From an uncultured Schlesneria sp. (lineage in GTDB: Bacteria; Planctomycetota; Planctomycetia; Planctomycetales; Planctomycetaceae), in contig CAIULL010000076.1 of assembly GCA_903899985.1 (NCBI GenBank), positions 62,001 to 126,000 of the forward strand: a stretch of 64,000 nt of DNA, read 5' to 3'. Both the position numbers and the translations under genes were made by a program. Every line of letters starts with the position of its first letter. Positions within the stretch are counted from its first letter, which is position 1. This document shows, piece by piece, positions 1 to 8,685 of the stretch. Under the pieces are notes generated by a model that worked only from the letters and a program-made list of their open reading frames with translations, had not been told where the DNA came from and ran no database searches.

Positions 1-151
1 TCCCTGTCGGATCGATCCCGTACTTGATTCGTAACGGTTTGCCGGTTTCGCGGCTTTTGGCCAGTTTTGCAGCCAGTTCTTCTTCGGGGACAATTTTGTC
101 AACGCCGCGACGAATGATCGCGAGTTGTTCATCTACAGGAGGGAAATTCAT
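1..151 (-). CDS. tyrS: Tyrosyl-tRNA synthetase, N-terminal fragment (runs off the window)
   Basis: The minus strand from an ATG at 149-151 reads [20 protein letters not shown] and continues to [10 protein letters not shown] at the window edge. That last motif is the start of the class I tyrosyl-tRNA synthetase nucleotide-binding region (KxGxDPT, normally followed by xxDLHLGH, which lies outside the window). The N-terminal 'LxxIxRGxxxIxxEEEL' stretch is typical of the TyrRS subgroup found in Haemophilus and many environmental bacteria. An AGGA lies about eight bases before the ATG. The enzyme charges tRNA-Tyr with tyrosine in the cytoplasm. It lies downstream of the CPBP protease gene on the same strand, with 126 bp between. 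Identity rests on about 50 residues, so the subgroup is tentative. Confidence 0.85.
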   Translation of the reverse strand, partial: MNFPPVDEQLAIIRRGVDKIVPEEELAAKLAKSRETGKPLRIKYGIDPTG

Positions 152-277
152 CGTCAATTCCTGGTGTCAAATGCAGGCGGTTCAAACGAAGTTCGATTGC
201 ACGGACACCTTGCCAGTGGGATTCCATTTCCAGGAAGGAAAACAGATCAACGACAACGCGTCCCTGCAACAAGTTCA

Positions 278-1111
278 TTACGTTGGTGTTGGAGTCAGCA
301 ACTGTAACGTCAGCATCGTAGCATTGAATAACGCGTGAATCACGACCACCGACAGATAACTGTGCTGGCGATGAAAGACGTAGCCCAGGATCAGCGCCAG
401 GGGCATCAATGCCAGACCGTCACGCCAGCCGTGAACAGCGGCAAACAGCACGGCAACCAGCGGGATTGCGAGCGAAGCGGGAAAGATCGTCGAAAGCCAG
501 CCTTGTAGGATCACTCGGTACATTAATTCCTCAAAAAGCGGTGCCGCGACGACCGCAGTCACGGCGATGACCGAGACGGTCGCCACATCGGGTGATTCCA
601 TTAACTGCTTCAACAGGGAATGCTGATTTTCAGCACTTCGAAACGGCAACGTCGCGAACATGGAAATCGTCATCGGCAGGACTGCTGCAAAGAATCCGTA
701 GATACCAAGTCTCAATTGTTCAAGAACCCGGTCAATTCTTATTCCAATGCCCGACCAGGGTCGCTCGTTTGAAACCAGGGCAAACGCCAGGATGAGGCTT
801 AAGCTGACGTTAAAGAGAATGTGCTTAACCAGCGAATTCAAAGAGAGCGAGGGTTGTTCGTCGGACGCGGTCTTGAAAAACCACTGCGTCAGGATTAGCG
901 ATAGCATGAAAACCGCGATAAAGACCACCAGCAGTTCGGGAATGGAGTTCCACCGAGCGCGCGGTTCTTCGTTCAGTGTTAAAAAAGATTTTTGAACAGA
1001 CTGTCGCTTGAACAACTGGCCCCAGACGAAGGCGCTTCCCGCGAACAACAGCGCGAGGAGATACCCCGTAGCGATGACCCGAGGTTCGGTCTCGACAATG
1101 GAATTGAGCAA
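278..1111 (-). CDS. CPBP family intramembrane glutamic endopeptidase
   Basis: This 277-residue protein has about seven hydrophobic segments and the three CPBP (Abi/CAAX protease) motifs: EELMYR at residues 194-199 (EExxxR), a histidine in FAAVHGW near 227, and HALFN at 259-263 (HxxxN/B type). In the family the Glu pair and the histidines form an intramembrane active site. Members process prenylated or peptide substrates, or act in peptide immunity. The substrate here cannot be told from sequence. The gene starts 29 bp after the CnoX-like gene ends, on the same strand, so the two are probably co-transcribed, perhaps with tyrS downstream. The length is normal for the family. Confidence 0.85.
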   Translation of the reverse strand: MLNSIVETEPRVIATGYLLALLFAGSAFVWGQLFKRQSVQKSFLTLNEEPRARWNSIPELLVVFIAVFMLSLILTQWFFKTASDEQPSLSLNSLVKHILFNVSLSLILAFALVSNERPWSGIGIRIDRVLEQLRLGIYGFFAAVLPMTISMFATLPFRSAENQHSLLKQLMESPDVATVSVIAVTAVVAAPLFEELMYRVILQGWLSTIFPASLAIPLVAVLFAAVHGWRDGLALMPLALILGYVFHRQHSYLSVVVIHALFNATMLTLQLLTPTPT

Positions 1112-1140
1112 AATGAAATGTTCCGCAGGATCGAACAGGT

Positions 1141-2001
1141 TTAATAAAGTGCCGTGGCCAGCTTGCGGCGATATTCCCCCGTCAGCTCAGAAGCAGGTCC
1201 AAGCATGTCAAAGATTTTGACCATCGTCGTCTTGGCTTCGGCTCGTGCGTCACCGAAATCTTCCTGCACCACTTTCAAACAAAGTTCCAGTGCTTTGCGA
1301 TGCTGTTGTGACGCGGCATAGGCATCGGCCAACTGGATCTGCAGGTGAAGATTCGTCGGATCGGCCTCAGCCGCCTTGCGCGCAATATCGACACCACCAA
1401 CTTCCGCCGCTGATCGCCGAACGTCGAGTTCCGATTTCAGCCGTTCAGCTTCAGGTTCGAGAAAACCCCGTTTTTCTAACTCCTCAAGCATCGAAGCACA
1501 TTCGTCGAGTCGTCCCTGTTTCAGCACGACACTCACCAGGCACACCTTCAGTGAGTCTTCATCCGGTGCCAGGACCAATGCTTCGCGAAATTTGCTTTCC
1601 GCTGCTTTGGGATCGGTCTCGGCCAACTCTAATGCTTCTTTTGCCAACATCTGAGCGGGTGAGGGAAGCAGTCGTGTCACCCATTCCCGCGCTTGTTCGG
1701 CCGTCAACAGGCCGGTGAACTGATCGACGGGCTGACCATCAACCAGCGCGAACACGGTCGGAAGAGATTCGACGCGAAACGCCTGGGCGATTTCTGGCTG
1801 TTCGTCGGTGTTCACTTTGGCCAGGATGAACTTCCCAGCCATCTCGACCGCAAGGGCTTCAAGAATCGGGGCCAGTTTCAAGCACGGATTACACCAAGGT
1901 GCCCAGAAGTCGATGACAACTGGCAACTCCATCGATTTTTGGACAACGTCCTGCTGGAACGTGGCACGGGTGACATTGATCACATAGGGGGATGCGGACA
2001 T
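1141..2001 (-). CDS. cnoX: Thioredoxin-TPR co-chaperone, CnoX/YbbN-like
   Basis: The N-terminal ~110 residues form a thioredoxin fold with WCNPC (cysteines 37 and 40), a cis-proline in SLPTV, and a normal beta-strand pattern. The rest (residues ~115-286) is TPR-like helical repeats. This thioredoxin-plus-TPR layout at about 286 residues is that of CnoX (YbbN), a holdase that binds unfolding proteins and passes them to GroEL and DnaK. The CxxC is intact, unlike E. coli CnoX, which lacks the redox pair, so some disulfide activity is possible. The ATG is preceded by AGGAAAAAC. The CPBP protease follows on the same strand. Assignment to the family is firm; the chaperone role is inferred. Confidence 0.85.
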   Translation of the reverse strand: MSASPYVINVTRATFQQDVVQKSMELPVVIDFWAPWCNPCLKLAPILEALAVEMAGKFILAKVNTDEQPEIAQAFRVESLPTVFALVDGQPVDQFTGLLTAEQAREWVTRLLPSPAQMLAKEALELAETDPKAAESKFREALVLAPDEDSLKVCLVSVVLKQGRLDECASMLEELEKRGFLEPEAERLKSELDVRRSAAEVGGVDIARKAAEADPTNLHLQIQLADAYAASQQHRKALELCLKVVQEDFGDARAEAKTTMVKIFDMLGPASELTGEYRRKLATALY

Positions 2002-2085
2002 GGTCGAGTTTTTCCTGAGAGAGTTTCTTCATCCCAGAGTGTACGCGGCTGCGGAAAACTCGGCAAACGCCGGAGGCGGTTTGTT

Positions 2086-3039
2086 TCAGCCGTTAATACG
2101 GAACAGTTTTTTTGCGTTTTCGTAAAAGATCTTCCGTTCGACAGCCTTATTGGGGGCCAGCTTGCGAATGGCGGCAATTGTTTGAGAGCCCTGACAAGCC
2201 GTCCCCGTTCCGACCCGATCGTCACAGTCACTGCCGAACAGGATCTTTGCCTGATGGCGATCAAGGAATTCTCGGGCGTGATCTTCGTCGCGAGTGAGCG
2301 CGTTCAGTCCGGAACCGGCAGACATGTCGGCAAACATGTTTGGATAGTCCGACAGGTATCGATCTGTCAGGCCACCGGCTGTGACTTTACCTTTGGGATA
2401 CAGCACCTTCTGATCGGTATGGTTCTTGTCGATGTTGGCCCACCAGGTTTGAGCGTGACCAATAAAGTTTGTCTTCGGATATTTTTCGAGCATCTTCGAA
2501 AAGCGTTCAAAACCCAGGTTGTAAGTTCCGTGCTGGAAATGAATCAGAATCGGGACTCGATATTCAGCGGCAAGGGCATAAAGAGCCTGGCTCGCTTCCG
2601 AATCGCAGTCCAAACTAAATTTCTGTTCACCGATGATGATCGCACCGAGATCAAGATATTTCGAAATCTCGTTTCGGGCTTCCGAATGGTCAGTCACCTC
2701 GTTGGCACCAGGAAAGAATTCTTTCGGATATTGTCGCGACATTGTCAGAACGGTCTCATTTCCCCCGGCGCCGACCCCGCCAAGACCGTTATGAATTCCA
2801 TCCCCGGTGGAGGGAAGTTTGATAGGTGTTCCTGCCGGGAGAAGGATCGTTTGCGTAACTCCCATCGCTCGCTGATGATCGACGAGCTGGATAATGGACC
2901 GGTCGCGGTAATTCGTATGCTGATGAATATCAATGATCGGTTCAACAACGCCATCTTCCGCAGATGTGACCGAACTCAGTACTGCGGCACCCGCTGATAA
3001 GGAAGAAACCAGGAAACCGCGACGAGACAGATTGCTCAT
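2086..3039 (-). CDS. Tat-exported amidohydrolase (TIM-barrel metal-dependent hydrolase)
   Basis: The protein begins MSNLSRRGFLVSSLSAGAAV, a twin-arginine signal (SRRGFL) with an Ala-rich hydrophobic core. I chose the ATG at 3039 because GGAG lies six bases upstream and it places the Tat motif correctly; an in-frame upstream start would extend it by nine residues. The mature part opens with IIDIHQHTNY (HxH metal site of amidohydrolase_2), has a later ILIHFQHG strand, NFIGHAQ, and ILFGSDC near the end (the Asp-containing final barrel strand). These are the metal ligands expected for amidohydrolase-related deacetylase, decarboxylase or lactonase enzymes. The substrate is not identifiable. It probably acts in the periplasm. 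Confidence 0.8.
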   Translation of the reverse strand: MSNLSRRGFLVSSLSAGAAVLSSVTSAEDGVVEPIIDIHQHTNYRDRSIIQLVDHQRAMGVTQTILLPAGTPIKLPSTGDGIHNGLGGVGAGGNETVLTMSRQYPKEFFPGANEVTDHSEARNEISKYLDLGAIIIGEQKFSLDCDSEASQALYALAAEYRVPILIHFQHGTYNLGFERFSKMLEKYPKTNFIGHAQTWWANIDKNHTDQKVLYPKGKVTAGGLTDRYLSDYPNMFADMSAGSGLNALTRDEDHAREFLDRHQAKILFGSDCDDRVGTGTACQGSQTIAAIRKLAPNKAVERKIFYENAKKLFRING

Positions 3040-3254
3040 GAAAAACTCCGAATTGAATCGAATCAATTCATTCAGAAAGACCCGCGATTAGGAACTCGGC
3101 GCACGACAAGCATGGTCCGATTCTTGCAGCGATGCAAGCGGACGGGACATTGAAGTCAAAAATCACCGATTGACGAAGGAAGCCTGGTGTTCTAAGACTC
3201 GTATCAGGTGGACTGTTTCTGCGTAAACGATTCCTTTTGAGATACAGCCAAGCG

Positions 3255-3791
3255 ATGAATCCACACGACGAACTTCTGTCACTGACCAAACTTTTTCCCG
3301 GTTCGGAATCGTTATTTCTTCGTGCGGAACATATCCCGTCTGCCCTCACTCCCGAACCGTATAAGACCATGCTCGCTCATGACCATCACATGACGGTCGC
3401 GATGGAAACGTATCACAACTGTTCGGTCGATGTTCGCGTGCTCGACAGCAGGCTCAATGGCAACGAATATGCCCGCAAGATCCTGCTGCTGAAACACGGA
3501 ACGGACGTTCCTGTTCAATTCGGATTTGTCCGTTTTCATCTGGAGTACGTGACCGAAGCGGTTCGGGAACAGATCATTGCCGAGCAGATTCCGCTGGGCC
3601 GAATCCTGATCAACCATAATGTGCTGAGACACATCGATCTTGGGGCAATCCTGGAATTGACGGCCGGCCCGGAACTCGCCAAACAGCTTCAAATGCCGGT
3701 CGGTGCAGTAACCTACGGTCGACTCGCCACAATCTTCTGCAATCGCCAGCCAGCCGTCGACCTGCTGGAAATCTCGGCACCGCTTGTCTGA
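3255..3791 (+). CDS. Chorismate-lyase-like (UbiC/UTRA fold) protein
   Basis: A protein of about 178 residues. The pattern [15 protein letters not shown], then [30 protein letters not shown] and IPLGRIL resembles chorismate pyruvate-lyase-like proteins: an opening 'LLxHxxHMT', a beta strand, then 'PLGxIL'. Members cleave chorismate to a hydroxybenzoate, or use the same fold to bind small ligands. Here the match is by motif pattern only. The ATG at 3255 is preferred to the in-frame TTG at 3237 because homologous sequence begins only after it. The gene converges with the exbD gene 20 bp downstream, and no quinone-pathway gene is adjacent. Confidence 0.55.
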   Translation: MNPHDELLSLTKLFPGSESLFLRAEHIPSALTPEPYKTMLAHDHHMTVAMETYHNCSVDVRVLDSRLNGNEYARKILLLKHGTDVPVQFGFVRFHLEYVTEAVREQIIAEQIPLGRILINHNVLRHIDLGAILELTAGPELAKQLQMPVGAVTYGRLATIFCNRQPAVDLLEISAPLV

Positions 3792-3810
3792 AACTTTGGT
3801 TACGGACCAA

Positions 3811-4281
3811 TTACTCGGGCTTCACGGCAGGTGTCGCCTTCGACTTTGAAACGGCGAAATTCACGGAACGGAATTTTGCGGCGCGGCAGGAATCGTAGAC
3901 GAATATGACGTCGCCGAGCGGAACTTCGCCTGCGATTTCCAGATTCACGGGAATCTCCGTTGAAGCCTCTGCCAGAATTCGCAGCGTCCCGTCGAGATCA
4001 CTCAGGTCACGAAATTCTCGACCTTCCAGAAACGCGATCGTTTCGTCGTTGTCTCGTTTCAATCGAAGCCAGACTTCACCCAGTGGTTTTTCGATCTGGG
4101 GTGCTTCCGCAGCGCCAATCGCGCCGGCCCGGAAGTCGGTCGGCAGTAATAACTCTTTCATGTGACCGGTTGAAGCACAGATGAAAAAGATCAACAGTTG
4201 AAACACGACGTCGATCAACGGCGTCATCGCCGTCTGCATATCAACTTGAGTTGGCCGCTGTCGTGACGTGGGAATTCGCAT
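3811..4281 (-). CDS. exbD: Biopolymer transport protein, ExbD/TolR family
   Basis: A short cytoplasmic tail is followed by MTPLIDVVFQLLIFFICAST, the single membrane helix of ExbD/TolR with the conserved Asp after the Pro-Leu-Ile, and then a periplasmic domain ending in a lysine/alanine tail. In TonB- or Tol-type motors this aspartate couples proton flow to work across the envelope together with ExbB/TolQ. No ExbB/TolQ partner is in view, so it is either an orphan or assembles with a distant one. The ATG at 4281 fits the family N-terminus; an in-frame TTG at 4320 would add 13 residues. Neither has a strong ribosome site. Confidence 0.8.
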   Translation of the reverse strand: MRIPTSRQRPTQVDMQTAMTPLIDVVFQLLIFFICASTGHMKELLLPTDFRAGAIGAAEAPQIEKPLGEVWLRLKRDNDETIAFLEGREFRDLSDLDGTLRILAEASTEIPVNLEIAGEVPLGDVIFVYDSCRAAKFRSVNFAVSKSKATPAVKPE

Positions 4282-4488
4282 GATGGCTGCTTGAGAGACT
4301 CTGTCGGGTTCTTTTGCCAAGTTAGCGGAATGTCGTTGACGAGGGAACTGGTCGCATCAAAACGTCGCCGTAATCGCGAAACCAAACATCAATCGACGAT
4401 GATTGACGCGACAAGGGAACAATGGTTCGTCATAATATGACGCCGGTTGCACGACGTCGGTTCTCTGCGCCGAATCAAGGAACGTTTC

Positions 4489-4959
4489 ATGAGTCGTCAT
4501 CAATCACTCTCGATGCTCGTGGCTGGCTTTGTCATCACGCTGTTCACCGCTGCGGCGCCGCTGACGAACAACGTCACGGCAACTTACACAGCGGGCACAA
4601 ACACGCTGAATCTGGCTGGGGACGCCTCGAACAATATCGTGACGATGACTTCACAAAACGGAGCGATCACATTAACCGGCTTGAATGGAACGAAAATCAA
4701 TGGCCTTGCCTCGTGGTCCTTCAATCATACCGGAGCCATCACGTTGACGGGAAACCTGGGTGATGGGAACGACTCGCTGACGATCTCGAACAGCACTGTC
4801 AACATCCCGTTGCTTCAACTGGGACCGGGAAGCGACACTTTCATCCTGACCGGCTCCAACGTGGCGATTAATACGCTGGATGGCGGGCCCGGTTCAGATA
4901 CCTTTGTGGTCAAAGGTGGTGTAAGCCTGAGCATCAAGGCATTTCTGGGGTTTCCATAA
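4489..4959 (+). CDS. Secreted glycine/aspartate-rich beta-roll protein
   Basis: A predicted signal peptide (MSRHQSLSMLVAGFVITLFT) precedes about 130 residues rich in Thr, Asn and Gly. Three loops, GDGNDSLTI, GPGSDTFIL and GGPGSDTFVV, resemble the nonapeptide of RTX/haemolysin-type calcium-binding beta-rolls, spaced by short strands. The protein is small for an RTX protein and may be a stand-alone calcium-binding surface protein. AAGGAA lies seven bases before the chosen ATG; an upstream in-frame ATG at 4447 lacks one. Planctomycetes carry many related repeats in large cell-surface proteins, so this could be a truncated member. Function unknown. Confidence 0.6.
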   Translation: MSRHQSLSMLVAGFVITLFTAAAPLTNNVTATYTAGTNTLNLAGDASNNIVTMTSQNGAITLTGLNGTKINGLASWSFNHTGAITLTGNLGDGNDSLTISNSTVNIPLLQLGPGSDTFILTGSNVAINTLDGGPGSDTFVVKGGVSLSIKAFLGFP

Positions 4960-5101
4960 TTCGCGACGATGACTTGAAGCGGCGGCTCATAGCCTGGCTG
5001 CCGGATCAAGTCTCTGATGTCGCTTATGCAATACATGACGACCAGTCGACTGAGATGGTCAGAAATGTTTCTCTTGTTCACAGTCAACAGCGGACATCGT
5101 C

Positions 5102-6874
5102 GTGCTCGAACTTGTCGCTCAAGGATTGGAATCGGCCCAACGATGGCGAAAGCCTCTGGAAGCAGGGACGCGATACCAGATTGGACGAGACCCGCTATCA
5201 GAATTAAGTATCCCCTGGGATACTCAAATCTCACGTCAACATGTGCAGGTTGACGTTCATCAGGATCACCTGCTGCTCTCGCGGAACGAGTCTGCTCGTA
5301 ATCCGCTATTTTTCGCGGGCGAGGCGGTCGGAACCTGTCGTGTTGAAGTGGGACAGCACTTCGTCATTGGTTCGACGACCTTTCATGTCACACAACCGGA
5401 AACGGAAGTCGGAAATGTGGCACCTCCGTTTGAAGAAGTCGCCTTCAAGCCGGCGGAACTGAGAAAAATTCGATATCAAGACCCTGAGAACCGGATTGAG
5501 GTACTGACTCATTTGCCCGAGGTGATCTCAGGCGCTCGCGATGATAACGAACTCTTTTCTCGACTTGCCAATCTGCTGCTCAAAGGGGTGGTTCATGCCG
5601 AGGCGGTCGCGATTGTCACGACTTCGGGGACGGAAGAAGTGCAGATGTTGCACTGGGATCGTCGACATGAGACCGCAGGGCCGTTTCGTCCAAGTCGCCG
5701 CCTCGTCACAGAAGCACTCGAACGTCGTCAATCCAGTGTCCTGCATATCTGGGAAAAGGACGCTCCCCAGCCACACGATAAAACGCTGATGCAAGAGTTT
5801 GACTGGGCTTATTGTACTCCTGTCCCAGGCCTTTCGATGGAGACCGCCGGACTGTACGTTGCCGGCCGAATGGGGAAGACCTTTATCCCCGGAACGACCC
5901 TCTCGGACGCCCTTCAACTGGAAGCGGATGTGAAGTTCACCGAACTGGTCGCCGAGATCATCAGTTCGGTTGTTCGGGCAAAGCGGCTTGAAAGGCAGAA
6001 GGCTGGCTTGCGGCAGTTCTTTGCCCCGCCGATTCTGGCGGCACTCGGTGACGAACTTGATACGACGCTACTTGAACCAAGTGAATGTGACGTGACAGTC
6101 ATGTTCTGCGACTTGCGGGGTTTCAGTCAGCGGCTTGAAAACGAAGCGGGTGATCTGATTGGATTGCTTGAACGAGTCAGCCGTGCACTGGGTGTGATGA
6201 CGCATCACATTCTTGAAAATGGAGGTGTGACGGGCGATTTTCAGGGGGACGCGACGCTCGGATTCTGGGGCTGGCCTTTTCCCTCTCCCGACGCGGCCGT
6301 GAATGCCTGTCGCGCGGCGCTCGGCATTCGTGCCGCTTTCGCCAAGGCCGCCGCGACGAAAAATCATCCGCTGGCCGATTTTGAAATGGGGATCGGAATC
6401 GCTCATGGCCGAGCGGTGGCAGGCAAAATCGGAACGGCGGAACAAGTCAAAGTGACCGTGTTCGGACCTGTCGTGAATCTGGCCAGCCGCTTGGAATCGA
6501 TGACCAAACAATTGCGAGTTCCCATTCTGCTGGACGAAACAACCGCAAATATTGTCCGATCTCGGTTGAATCCGGAAGAAGGACGGATCCGTCGATTAGC
6601 ACTTGTCCTCCCCTATGGAATGGAAACCGCAGTCGCCGTCAGCGAACTGCTTCCTCCTGCAAGTGACTTCCCTGAACTGAGTGACTCTCATATCCAAAGT
6701 TATGAAGCGGGAGTGCAATGTTTCATCTCGGGGCAATGGGACGAAGCATACAAGCACCTGCACTCCATGCCCCCCAGTGATCGTGCCCAGGATTTTCTGA
6801 TGCAACAGATCGTCTTGAACAATCGAACGGCGCCGCGCAACTGGGACGGGATCGTGCGTCTGCCGAATAAGTAG
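5102..6874 (+). CDS. FHA-GAF-class III nucleotidyl cyclase
   Basis: Residues ~1-95 are an FHA phosphothreonine-binding domain (IGRD at 27-30, SRQH at 44-47). Residues ~135-295 look like a GAF sensor. Residues ~325-480 are a class III adenylate/guanylate cyclase domain. Both metal aspartates are present (FCDLRGFS, D337; GDATLGF, D383), as are the Asn and Arg of VNLASRLE (459, 463), so it should be catalytic. It probably makes cAMP or cGMP in response to phosphorylation and a small ligand. The start is a GTG at 5102, because the FHA strand begins there. A retron begins 31 bp past its stop on the same strand; whether that is functional is unknown. Confidence 0.85.
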   Translation: MLELVAQGLESAQRWRKPLEAGTRYQIGRDPLSELSIPWDTQISRQHVQVDVHQDHLLLSRNESARNPLFFAGEAVGTCRVEVGQHFVIGSTTFHVTQPETEVGNVAPPFEEVAFKPAELRKIRYQDPENRIEVLTHLPEVISGARDDNELFSRLANLLLKGVVHAEAVAIVTTSGTEEVQMLHWDRRHETAGPFRPSRRLVTEALERRQSSVLHIWEKDAPQPHDKTLMQEFDWAYCTPVPGLSMETAGLYVAGRMGKTFIPGTTLSDALQLEADVKFTELVAEIISSVVRAKRLERQKAGLRQFFAPPILAALGDELDTTLLEPSECDVTVMFCDLRGFSQRLENEAGDLIGLLERVSRALGVMTHHILENGGVTGDFQGDATLGFWGWPFPSPDAAVNACRAALGIRAAFAKAAATKNHPLADFEMGIGIAHGRAVAGKIGTAEQVKVTVFGPVVNLASRLESMTKQLRVPILLDETTANIVRSRLNPEEGRIRRLALVLPYGMETAVAVSELLPPASDFPELSDSHIQSYEAGVQCFISGQWDEAYKHLHSMPPSDRAQDFLMQQIVLNNRTAPRNWDGIVRLPNK

Positions 6875-6905
6875 TGACTCATGAATTGTCCGATGAAATC
6901 CCGCT

Positions 6906-7128
6906 AAACATTGACCACGGTGACAGGTCGGCTAGGATATCGCTGCTGTCCTGTGGGTCGCACAAGACTCGTTTGGCCCTCCCTTACGGGATGAGCTGAA
7001 CACTGCGGGGATACCCCGCGGTCGCCACGTTGTTCCTCAATCGAGCTGTGAAGAGTCGCCCACGGCAGTCATGTGCCGTGGGGACTCTTCGCCACGGGAT
7101 CGGTTGTGCGGCCCGCAGGTCAGTGTTT
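6906..7128 (+). ncRNA. Retron msr-msd RNA
   Basis: The 301-bp gap between the cyclase and the reverse transcriptase holds an ordered set of folds. Outer arms AAACATTGACC (6906-6916) and GGTCAGTGTTT (7118-7128) pair over 11 bp with one G-U, as a1/a2 arms of a retron do. Inside are short msr-type stem-loops: GACAG/CTGTC (6922-6950), TCCC-TTAC-GGGA (6980-6991) and GCGGGG-ATA-CCCCGC (7005-7019). Then comes one long stem at 7050-7090, 17 base pairs with a single bulged G and a six-base loop, the expected msd hairpin. The start codon of the retron RT is 48 bp downstream. The exact ends, the branching G and the msDNA length cannot be set from sequence. Confidence 0.8.
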
Positions 7129-7175
7129 TTTTGTCTCGATAGTCATGTTCGATCGGTCGTCAGGAAAGTTGCTTT

Positions 7176-8564
7176 ATGGGGTTTTTCAGTTGGCTGTTGC
7201 AACAGTTCGGATGGCGACCGGCCATTCGCACCGCACCGCCACAAAATCCTGATAACGCCGGCGAGAACGAGACGAGCAAAGATCCATCGCTCTCACAGCG
7301 GCCTGATTCAAAACCGGCATCGGAAAAAAGCCATACCAGGCCGTCCCGAAGGTCTGAGCCAAGACCAAAGAATTACCGACGGAGATCTGGAAAAAGCCGG
7401 CTTGTTCCGACCCGGCGCAAAAAAGTGACGGGGGCGCGTCATCGATCGATGCCGTTTGTGGAAACCCAAGGACCTGCCCCTTATCGATATGCCAGGTACG
7501 GTTCGCGAACCGGTCACTATCTTGATCTCAGCCGCGATGGTGATGAGGCTCGGCTTCAACGTTTTAATCTGCCGATTTTTCATACCCCCGAGGAACTTGC
7601 CCATTGGGTTGGTCTTCCGTTGAACCGGTTAGCCTGGCTCGTCCATCGGTTTTCAGGCGGCAGGCCCGAAACCGAGGCGGCGGCGCATTATCATTTCCGT
7701 TGGGTGAAGAAGCGACTTGGCGGTTGGCGGTTAATCGAATCTCCCAAATCGGTTCTCAAATCTGTGCAATCTAAAATATTGCGCGAGCTACTGGACAAAG
7801 TCCCTGCCCACGGGTCTGCGCACGGTTTTGTCAAAGGAAAGTCGATACTGACGAATGCTCTTCCACACGTCGGACAAACAATACTCTTGAAATTTGATCT
7901 GGAGAATTTCTATACGACAGTCAGCTTTGCTCGAGTCGTGGCGATCTTTCGAAGTCTGGGCTATTCTCGCGAAGTCGCCATCTGGCTCGGTTCGCTGACA
8001 ACCTCGGCATTGCCCGGCAATCTTCGCTTTCAAGAGCAGGGGCCCTACGCGATTGTTCCGTACTTTCGCAGACACCTGCCACAGGGTGCTCCCACGTCCC
8101 CCGCCTTGGCAAACTTATCCGCATTCGGGATGGACATCCGACTGTCCGGATTTGCCAGATCATTTGGAGCAACATACACACGGTACGCCGACGATCTCAC
8201 GATCTCGGGTCCGTCTGACCTGCACTATGCCTTGGGAACCATGATTCAACTCGTTTATAAAATCGTCCGGCAGGAACGATTCAACTTTAACTATTCAAAG
8301 AGCCGAATTCTTCGTGCTCACCAGAGACTGACAGTGACGGGCGTCGTCGTGAATGAGCGACCCAATGTCGCTCGTGCCGACTTTGACAAGCTGAAGGCGA
8401 TCCTGACGAACTGTCTTCGGCACGGACCCTCGACCCAAAATCGCAATCAGGTCGAAGACTTCTACCACCACCTGCAAGGCCGCATTGCACACGTTTCAAT
8501 GCTGAATCCAGCACGCGGCCAAAAGTTGAGCAAGCTGTTTCAAGCGATCGACTGGACGAAGTAA
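7176..8564 (+). CDS. Retron reverse transcriptase
   Basis: This 462-residue protein has all core RT motifs: LLKFDLENF (motif A, 237-245), LPQGAPTSP (301-309) and YADD (337-340). It also carries the two retron-specific signatures, NALPH (NAxxH, 227-231) and VTGVVVN (387-393). It makes a branched RNA-linked DNA from the adjacent msr-msd transcript. The first ~130 residues are a non-RT extension, with a very basic stretch at 58-90 (RRS...RRR...RRKK). Such a long N-terminal extension is known from myxobacterial retron RTs. The ATG has AGGAAAG seven bases upstream. No effector gene follows: the next gene is convergent hslU. Confidence 0.93.
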   Translation: MGFFSWLLQQFGWRPAIRTAPPQNPDNAGENETSKDPSLSQRPDSKPASEKSHTRPSRRSEPRPKNYRRRSGKSRLVPTRRKKVTGARHRSMPFVETQGPAPYRYARYGSRTGHYLDLSRDGDEARLQRFNLPIFHTPEELAHWVGLPLNRLAWLVHRFSGGRPETEAAAHYHFRWVKKRLGGWRLIESPKSVLKSVQSKILRELLDKVPAHGSAHGFVKGKSILTNALPHVGQTILLKFDLENFYTTVSFARVVAIFRSLGYSREVAIWLGSLTTSALPGNLRFQEQGPYAIVPYFRRHLPQGAPTSPALANLSAFGMDIRLSGFARSFGATYTRYADDLTISGPSDLHYALGTMIQLVYKIVRQERFNFNYSKSRILRAHQRLTVTGVVVNERPNVARADFDKLKAILTNCLRHGPSTQNRNQVEDFYHHLQGRIAHVSMLNPARGQKLSKLFQAIDWTK

Positions 8565-8591
8565 CCATCGGGCTTATGAAGTGTTGTCGTC

Positions 8592-8638
8592 TGGGCTTTA
8601 GCCCGCACGAAAAGTTGTGGCGCACGGGCTGAAGCCCA
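8592..8638. terminator. Bidirectional terminator-like inverted repeat
   Basis: TGGGCTTTAGCCCG at 8592-8605 and CGGGCTGAAGCCCA at 8625-8638 form a 14-bp stem with one G-U pair. It lies between the convergent retron RT and hslU genes, where a shared terminator is expected. The same 'gggcttTAgccc' core is common in planctomycete spacers; 51489-51504 has a partial match. Confidence 0.5.
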
Positions 8639-8685
8639 TGCTACGGTTTTTGGCTCACCGTTTAGGCTCACAAACCAGTGGGGGT

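Noticed and set aside
1693-2997. 434-codon open frame on the plus strand across the thioredoxin and amidohydrolase genes
   Set aside because: It is the antisense shadow of two clearly real minus-strand genes with conserved motifs; its own translation shows no domain.
6906-7128. Structured spacer considered as a riboswitch or attenuator for the RT
   Set aside because: The long msd-type stem, the outer arm pair and the adjacent retron RT with NAxxH and VTG motifs fit a retron RNA much better.
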